10,072 bases of DNA from contig JADLCG010000146.1 of the NCBI GenBank assembly GCA_020847355.1, forward strand, positions 1 through 10,072, in the 5' to 3' direction. Both the position numbers and the translations under genes were made by a program. The notes under the pieces are model-generated. The model made no database searches and was not told where the DNA came from. It worked only from the letters and a program-made list of their open reading frames with translations. Origin of the DNA: Anaerolineales bacterium (lineage in GTDB: Bacteria; Chloroflexota; Anaerolineae; Anaerolineales; Villigracilaceae). Positions 6,448-10,072 of the stretch are shown piece after piece. Position 1 is the stretch's first letter. Each line of letters opens with the position of its first letter.

Positions 6448-6501
6448 GAATAAGCCGCTTTTTGTCGTTTAAAAAATAATTTAACTTCGGAGGAAAATTC
6501 T

Positions 6502-7833
6502 ATGAACGCCCCCTTTGCTTCCAAACGCGCTCCCGTTTATGCCGATGTGCCAGACGAAAAATGGAACGACTGGCGTTGGCAGTTGAGCCATCGCTTAAAT
6601 TCAGTTGAAGAAATTGAAACCGTTTTAAAGCTGACCGATTCGGAAAAAAAGGCTTTGCAAACGCAAGGCTTGTTTCGCGTGGATATCACCCCCTATTTCA
6701 TTTCCTTGATTGATCCGGAAGACCCGCACGACCCCATCCGCAAGCAAGTGATTCCGCTTTCGGAAGAATTGAACGCCTTCACCTCGATGATGGAAGATTC
6801 GCTGGCAGAAGACCGCCACTCTCCCGTGCCGGGGCTGGTCCATCGGTATCCGGACAGAGTGCTCATGCTCGTGACGACGCAGTGCGCTTCCTACTGCCGC
6901 TACTGCACGCGCTCGCGCATTGTCGGCGACCCCGGGCAAACTTTCAACCGTCACGAATTCGAGATGCAAATTGATTATCTCAAACGCACGCCGCAAGTCC
7001 GTGATGTGCTCCTCTCCGGCGGCGACCCGCTCGTGCTCGCCCCAAAAGTTTTGGAAGAGTTGCTCACCCGCCTGAGAGAAATTCCGCATATTGAAATTAT
7101 CCGCCTCGGCTCGCGCGTGCCGGTCTTTATGCCCATGCGCGTTACGCAAGAATTATGCGATATGCTCAGTAAATTTCACCCGTTGTGGATCAATATTCAC
7201 GTCAACCATTCCAACGAGATTTCCAAGGAATTGGAAGAAGCCTGCGACCGCCTCTCGCGCGCGGGCATTCCGCTGGGCAATCAGTCCGTTTTGCTGGCGG
7301 GCGTGAACGATAACGTGCATATCCAAAGAAAATTAGTGCAGGATTTAGTGCGTATTCGCGTGCGCCCCTATTACTTATATCAATGCGATTTAGTCGAAGG
7401 CGCCGGTCACTTCCGCACGCCGGTTGCTAAAGGCGTTGAAATTATGGAAGGCTTACGCGGACATACCTCCGGTTATGCCGTGCCGCAATACATCATAGAT
7501 GCGCCTGGCGGCGGCGGCAAGATTCCGGTGATGCCAAATTACTTATTGAGCATGTCTGACCATAAAGTGATTTTACGCAACTATGAAGGCTATGTCACCA
7601 CTTACGAAGAGCCGACAGATTACCTTCCGGCAGATGCGGCAAAATTCAAGGGACTCAAACGCCCCGAGCCCGGTCAAACTGGTTTAACCGGCTTGCTGGA
7701 TGGGGAAGACCTCTTCATCAAACCCGAAGGCTTTGATGAATTGCACGATCGGCACGGAATTCAGCATCGTTTGAAAGATGAAAGCAAATGGAAGCCCTTA
7801 GGCATTGGCTCCGGCGAATCTTCCGATAGTTAA
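6502..7833 (+). CDS. kamA: Lysine 2,3-aminomutase (radical SAM, PLP)
   Basis: This 443-residue enzyme interconverts L-alpha-lysine and L-beta-lysine. The radical-SAM cluster motif CASYCRYC supplies C128, C132 and C135. SGGDPL lies at 172-177, and PGGGGKIPVMPNY carries the PLP lysine K340. D296 (QCDLVEG) and D333 (IIDAPGGGG) match, at a constant offset of 3, the Asp293 and Asp330 that bind the lysine side chain in the Clostridium subterminale enzyme. This argues for lysine and against glutamate 2,3-aminomutase. The family enzyme is about 416 residues; the extra length here is a polar C-terminal tail. GGAGGA 7 nt before the ATG is a strong ribosome binding site. It stands alone, with no beta-lysine acetyltransferase (ablB) or beta-lysine 5,6-aminomutase nearby. 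Its role could be compatible-solute synthesis, lysine breakdown or EF-P modification; the window does not decide. Confidence 0.95.
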   Translation: MNAPFASKRAPVYADVPDEKWNDWRWQLSHRLNSVEEIETVLKLTDSEKKALQTQGLFRVDITPYFISLIDPEDPHDPIRKQVIPLSEELNAFTSMMEDSLAEDRHSPVPGLVHRYPDRVLMLVTTQCASYCRYCTRSRIVGDPGQTFNRHEFEMQIDYLKRTPQVRDVLLSGGDPLVLAPKVLEELLTRLREIPHIEIIRLGSRVPVFMPMRVTQELCDMLSKFHPLWINIHVNHSNEISKELEEACDRLSRAGIPLGNQSVLLAGVNDNVHIQRKLVQDLVRIRVRPYYLYQCDLVEGAGHFRTPVAKGVEIMEGLRGHTSGYAVPQYIIDAPGGGGKIPVMPNYLLSMSDHKVILRNYEGYVTTYEEPTDYLPADAAKFKGLKRPEPGQTGLTGLLDGEDLFIKPEGFDELHDRHGIQHRLKDESKWKPLGIGSGESSDS

Positions 7834-7850
7834 ATTTCTTTAATCAATTG

Positions 7851-7880
7851 TTGAGTTTTGTGGTATCTTCTTGCTATATC
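7851..7880 (+). promoter_or_regulatory. Candidate promoter of the lipoprotein pair
   Basis: TTGAGT (7851-7856) and TATATC (7875-7880) are 18 bp apart in the 73-bp gap after kamA, upstream of the AAGGAG at 7895-7900. Match to consensus is moderate (four of six in each box). Read-through from kamA is also possible, since no terminator is visible between them. Confidence 0.4.
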
Positions 7881-7906
7881 TAATGGAAAAATTTAAGGAG
7901 AACTCT

Positions 7907-8548
7907 ATGCGAAAAAACCTAGTTGTTTTGATCTTACTTGCCTGCTCTTTGGCGGCTTGCGGACCGACAGGTCAGAGCCCGGAGCAAGTTCAAGCGCAGG
8001 TTGAAACTGCAGTCGCTCAAACCATGCAAGCTCAACAACAAATTGGAGATTCGGTCGCGCAAACCGTGCAGGCGCAAAACGCATCCGCCAGCCCAACGCT
8101 TGTGGATACGCCAACGCTGGTCCCTACCAACACGGCAATCAACTTCCCGACGTTAACTCCCATTGTCGCCACTGTGACGCCAATTAATCCGCCCTCTGGC
8201 GGCAATGGAAGCGGCGGAAGCGTCACCAAGCCCAAATACGCCTGCGACATCATCCACCAACGCCCGTTCGATAACTCCGAGATTATTCACGGCGGAGATT
8301 TTGACATTAAATGGACGATCCTGAATACCGGCACAAAAACCTGGGATCCCGGCGTGGACGTCAAATATTACAGCGGACCCCAAATGAGTTCTGTGACTCT
8401 CGTGGAAATCCCCGTCAAGATGGAACCCGGCGATCAGTATGATATTGTCTTGGACGCCAAAGCGCCCGAAGAGCGCGGCTTTCAGGTGATGACTTGGGTA
8501 GTGCAAGGTCCCTATTGCTATCCGTATGTGGCGATCAACGTCAAATAA
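7907..8548 (+). CDS. Lipoprotein with C-terminal NBR1-like Ig domain
   Basis: This 213-residue secreted lipoprotein begins with MRKN, a hydrophobic stretch (5-13) and the lipobox LAAC with the lipidated Cys at 18. Residues 26-57 are a Gln/Ala-rich, probably helical segment with the repeated unit TAVAQTMQAQ / DSVAQTVQAQ. A Thr/Pro-rich linker (60-110) follows. The C-terminal domain (111-213) has the signature FDIKWTILNTGTKTWDPGV and an MEPGDQYDI segment, resembling the NBR1-like Ig (next-to-BRCA1 central) domain often found in Chloroflexota surface proteins. C113 and C204 bracket the domain and could form a disulfide. The ATG at 7907 is chosen over a TTG at 7871 because AAGGAG lies 6 nt before it and it gives a proper signal peptide. 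The protein is probably anchored to the outer membrane face; its partner is unknown. It is paralogous to the next gene. Confidence 0.85.
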   Translation: MRKNLVVLILLACSLAACGPTGQSPEQVQAQVETAVAQTMQAQQQIGDSVAQTVQAQNASASPTLVDTPTLVPTNTAINFPTLTPIVATVTPINPPSGGNGSGGSVTKPKYACDIIHQRPFDNSEIIHGGDFDIKWTILNTGTKTWDPGVDVKYYSGPQMSSVTLVEIPVKMEPGDQYDIVLDAKAPEERGFQVMTWVVQGPYCYPYVAINVK

Positions 8549-8566
8549 AAGGCGTAGATAACAGTT

Positions 8567-9202
8567 ATGAATCGGCGTAGTAGAGCAATCGGTTTGGGTC
8601 TAATCACCGCAATGGTTTTGGCGTGCGCGCCAACCATGGGGACGGCTCCCGCCCCCGCACCCACGTTTGACCCTAATTCAATCAACACCATAATCGCTGG
8701 CACGGCAAACGCCGCATCTACCCAAACGGCTTTGTTTGCGCCCCCAACTGCTACGTCAACCTTTATTCCAGCGTTTACAGCAATCCCAACGGAAACTCCA
8801 ACGATCGTCCCGACCATCCTGATCCAACTCTTTACGCCGACAGTCGCTTCGCCTATTCCAATTAGCGAAACTCGCGAGAAATTTAGCTGTGTTGTGCTTT
8901 CAACATCTCCTAGAGACGGCTTTGGCTTTAGCGCCGGAATTGAATTTACGGTTAGCTGGACGCTACAAAATACAGGCACTGAAGAATGGGATTCGGCTAG
9001 CGCGGATATTCGCTTTCTTTCTGGCGATAAAATCTATGTGCAGAGCGCCTATGATCTTGACCAAAACGTTCCTCCTGATAGTCAATATATAGCGACTGTA
9101 AAAATGAAAGCTCCTATGGAGAAAGGCACGTATAAAACGACTTGGATAATTCGCACCAAAGTCGCTGAATATTGCCGCATGAGCATTACGATTGTTGTTT
9201 AG
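8567..9202 (+). CDS. Second lipoprotein with NBR1-like Ig domain, paralogue of its neighbour
   Basis: This 211-residue protein has a basic N-terminus (MNRRSRA), a hydrophobic core and the lipobox VLAC with Cys at 20. A long Thr/Pro/Ala linker follows (about 24-100). The C-terminal domain (105-211) matches that of the upstream gene in layout: FTVSWTLQNTGTEEWDSAS, VPPDSQY, KAPMEKGTYKTTW, with C108 and C203 in equivalent places. It starts 18 bp after its paralogue, with only a weak AAGG-type site before the ATG, and so is likely co-transcribed. The helical Gln-repeat segment of the first protein is missing. The pair probably arose by duplication followed by marked divergence, especially outside the Ig domain. 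Function unknown; cell-surface adhesion or binding is inference. Confidence 0.85.
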   Translation: MNRRSRAIGLGLITAMVLACAPTMGTAPAPAPTFDPNSINTIIAGTANAASTQTALFAPPTATSTFIPAFTAIPTETPTIVPTILIQLFTPTVASPIPISETREKFSCVVLSTSPRDGFGFSAGIEFTVSWTLQNTGTEEWDSASADIRFLSGDKIYVQSAYDLDQNVPPDSQYIATVKMKAPMEKGTYKTTWIIRTKVAEYCRMSITIVV

Positions 9203-9206
9203 AAAT

Positions 9207-9240
9207 AAAAAACTCCGAGAATTTTCTCGGAGTTTTTTTT
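9207..9240. terminator. Strong bidirectional intrinsic terminator
   Basis: AACTCCGAGA (9211-9220) and TCTCGGAGTT (9225-9234) form a perfect 10-bp stem with a 4-nt loop. It is preceded by an A-run from 9207 and followed by eight T from 9233 to 9240. It ends the lipoprotein transcript on the plus strand and, through the A-run, the small membrane-protein transcript on the minus strand. Confidence 0.93.
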
Positions 9241-9241
9241 A

Positions 9242-9514
9242 TTATGCAGATGGAGGCGGGGTGGTGGGGGTGTGGGTTTCTGCGCCTTCAGGTTTCTTAC
9301 GCATAGTAAAGAAGCCAACGCCAACCGGGATCAGAATAAAGATCAAAGCCAAGCAAACTAAGCCGAAGCCTACGGTGGGCGATAGCGGTTGTTCATTGAG
9401 TTTTCCCTGGCCGGCGGCGGTAAGTGCGCCGAATAAACACATGAACAAACCTGGGCATCCGCATAAAACTGTCGCGGCGACGGTGGCGATCAAACCTGTA
9501 TTTTTGTTATTCAT
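9242..9514 (-). CDS. Small two-helix membrane protein, unknown function
   Basis: This 90-residue protein has two predicted membrane segments, about 7-35 (with the cysteine cluster CGCPGLFMC at 18-26) and 48-70. A polar loop lies between them, and MRKKPEG then a Thr/Pro-rich tail follow the second helix. The positive charges after helix 2 suggest both termini are cytoplasmic. AAGGAG 5 nt before the ATG and a promoter at 9540-9568 support a real gene. It ends directly at the shared bidirectional terminator, so it is a single-gene unit. I do not recognise a family beyond generic small membrane proteins. Confidence 0.75.
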   Translation of the reverse strand: MNNKNTGLIATVAATVLCGCPGLFMCLFGALTAAGQGKLNEQPLSPTVGFGLVCLALIFILIPVGVGFFTMRKKPEGAETHTPTTPPPSA

Positions 9515-9539
9515 AATTTCTCCTTAAGAATTTCCCCTG

Positions 9540-9568
9540 AGTATATCCACAATAAAAATGGGATGCAA
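9540..9568 (-). promoter_or_regulatory. Promoter of the small membrane-protein gene, overlapping the pheT terminator
   Basis: On the minus strand TTGCAT (9568-9563) and TATACT (9545-9540) are separated by 17 bp. The predicted start near 9533 leaves a leader of about 19 nt that contains AAGGAG. The -35 box is the same TTGCAT seen for the lacI-family promoter. It lies inside the pheT terminator hairpin. Confidence 0.55.
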
Positions 9569-9587
9569 GTTCTCCTTACATCCCATT
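9554..9587 (-). terminator. Intrinsic terminator of pheT
   Basis: AATGGGATG (9557-9565) pairs with CATCCCATT (9579-9587). AAG/CTT (9567-9569 with 9575-9577) extends the stem past one mismatch, leaving a 5-nt loop. On the minus strand a run of five T (9558-9554) overlaps and follows the stem. It lies 25 bp after the pheT stop codon. Confidence 0.8.
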
Positions 9588-9611
9588 GGTACTGGTTTCG
9601 CTATGCAACCG

Positions 9612-10072
9612 TCAACTTCTTAGCTTCGCGCCGACTTCATGCTCCAGCCGTTTGACAATTTTATTGCGGATCGCCGCCGCATCAGAATCGGTCAGCGTTT
9701 TATCAGATTGATAGGTGAGACTATATGCCAGCGATTTTTTACCCGCGCCGATTTTTTCATCCCGATAGACATCGAATAACTTGACCTGACTGACGCTTCT
9801 TCCGCCGGTTTGCCTGATCAGCGCTTCGACAGTTTGGGCTAACACTGATTCATCTACGATGACGGCAATATCTTCATACACAGGCGGGAATTCAGAGACA
9901 GGCGCAATGCCGTAGGTTGGATTAATGTTTCGCACAGTCTCCAAATCAAATTCAGCGACTAAGACGGGCGAAGCGCCGAGTTCATATTTCTCTTTGACGA
10001 GTGGATGCAACTCTCCAAACGCGCCGATGACGGTAGCGCCAATTTTGATTTCAGCGCATTTGCCCGGGTGCA
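9612..10072 (-). CDS. pheT: Phenylalanyl-tRNA synthetase beta subunit, C-terminal part
   Basis: The frame stays open to the right edge, giving 152 C-terminal residues; the N-terminal part lies outside the window. The first visible residues HPGKCAEIKIGATVIGAFGELHP are the strongly conserved end of the PheT catalytic-like core. From about visible residue 61 the FDX-ACB (anticodon-binding, ferredoxin-fold) domain follows: FPPVYEDIAVIVDES, VSQVKLFDVYRDEKIGAGKKSLAY, KTLTDSDAA and a terminal helix. PheT pairs with PheS as an alpha2beta2 enzyme that charges tRNA-Phe. A terminator follows directly, so it is the last gene of its operon. Confidence 0.95.
   Translation of the reverse strand, partial: HPGKCAEIKIGATVIGAFGELHPLVKEKYELGASPVLVAEFDLETVRNINPTYGIAPVSEFPPVYEDIAVIVDESVLAQTVEALIRQTGGRSVSQVKLFDVYRDEKIGAGKKSLAYSLTYQSDKTLTDSDAAAIRNKIVKRLEHEVGAKLRS

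Noticed and set aside
6428..6472. Short frame MILRDFKNKPLFVV before kamA
   Set aside because: No ribosome binding site and only 14 codons; nothing separates it from chance.
6625..7149. 174-residue antisense frame over kamA
   Set aside because: Shadow of a strongly conserved coding region; His/Arg-rich, no recognisable domain and no ribosome binding site.
8518..8979. 153-residue antisense frame over the second lipoprotein
   Set aside because: Low-complexity Val/Gly/Ala protein that is the complement of the Thr/Pro-rich linker; no ribosome binding site.

Overview
The window most likely comes from a Chloroflexota bacterium of the Anaerolineae type. Three things suggest this: tandem lipoproteins with Thr/Pro/Gln-rich linkers and an NBR1-like Ig domain, dispersed short repeats inside and between genes, and an Ole-type cluster like those known in Chloroflexus. 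This assignment is inference; no rRNA or other decisive marker is present.

Positions 1-5319 (minus strand) hold a tightly packed operon, read right to left: oleC-like acyl-AMP ligase/beta-lactone synthetase, oleD-like NAD(P)H reductase, a metallo-beta-lactamase-fold hydrolase with an AHL-lactonase-like metal-ligand pattern, a FemAB/GNAT-like acyltransferase, and an oleA-like thiolase-fold condensing enzyme that runs off the left edge. OleA joins two fatty acyl chains head to head, OleD reduces the beta-keto acid, and OleC closes a beta-lactone. The usual next enzyme, OleB (an alpha/beta hydrolase that decarboxylates the beta-lactone to an olefin), is not visible. A lactonase-like metalloenzyme and an acyltransferase sit in the operon instead. 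This is the most interesting part of the window: it may make a beta-lactone or a beta-hydroxy-acid-derived lipid rather than a plain long-chain olefin.

Positions 5314-5355 are a compact divergent promoter. A LacI-family repressor gene (5349-6338, plus) faces oleC across 29 bp. Each gene has a sigma70-like promoter with 17-bp spacing whose predicted start falls at or next to the ATG, so both mRNAs may be leaderless. The two -10 boxes lie inside one imperfect palindrome with a central CG, a good candidate LacI-family operator.

Positions 6340-9240 (plus) hold lysine 2,3-aminomutase (kamA) with its own strong promoter and a roughly 110-nt leader, then two paralogous lipoproteins ending at a strong bidirectional terminator. 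Positions 9242-10072 (minus) hold a small two-helix membrane protein with its own promoter and the C-terminal third of phenylalanyl-tRNA synthetase beta (pheT), with a terminator between them that overlaps that promoter.

Short repeats are present: heptamer tandem arrays at 741-768 (intergenic) and 4833-4860 (inside oleC), and a 19-bp dispersed-type repeat inside oleC at 4880-4898. No tRNA, rRNA, CRISPR array, transposase or origin was seen. No gene-free stretch exceeds 300 bases.
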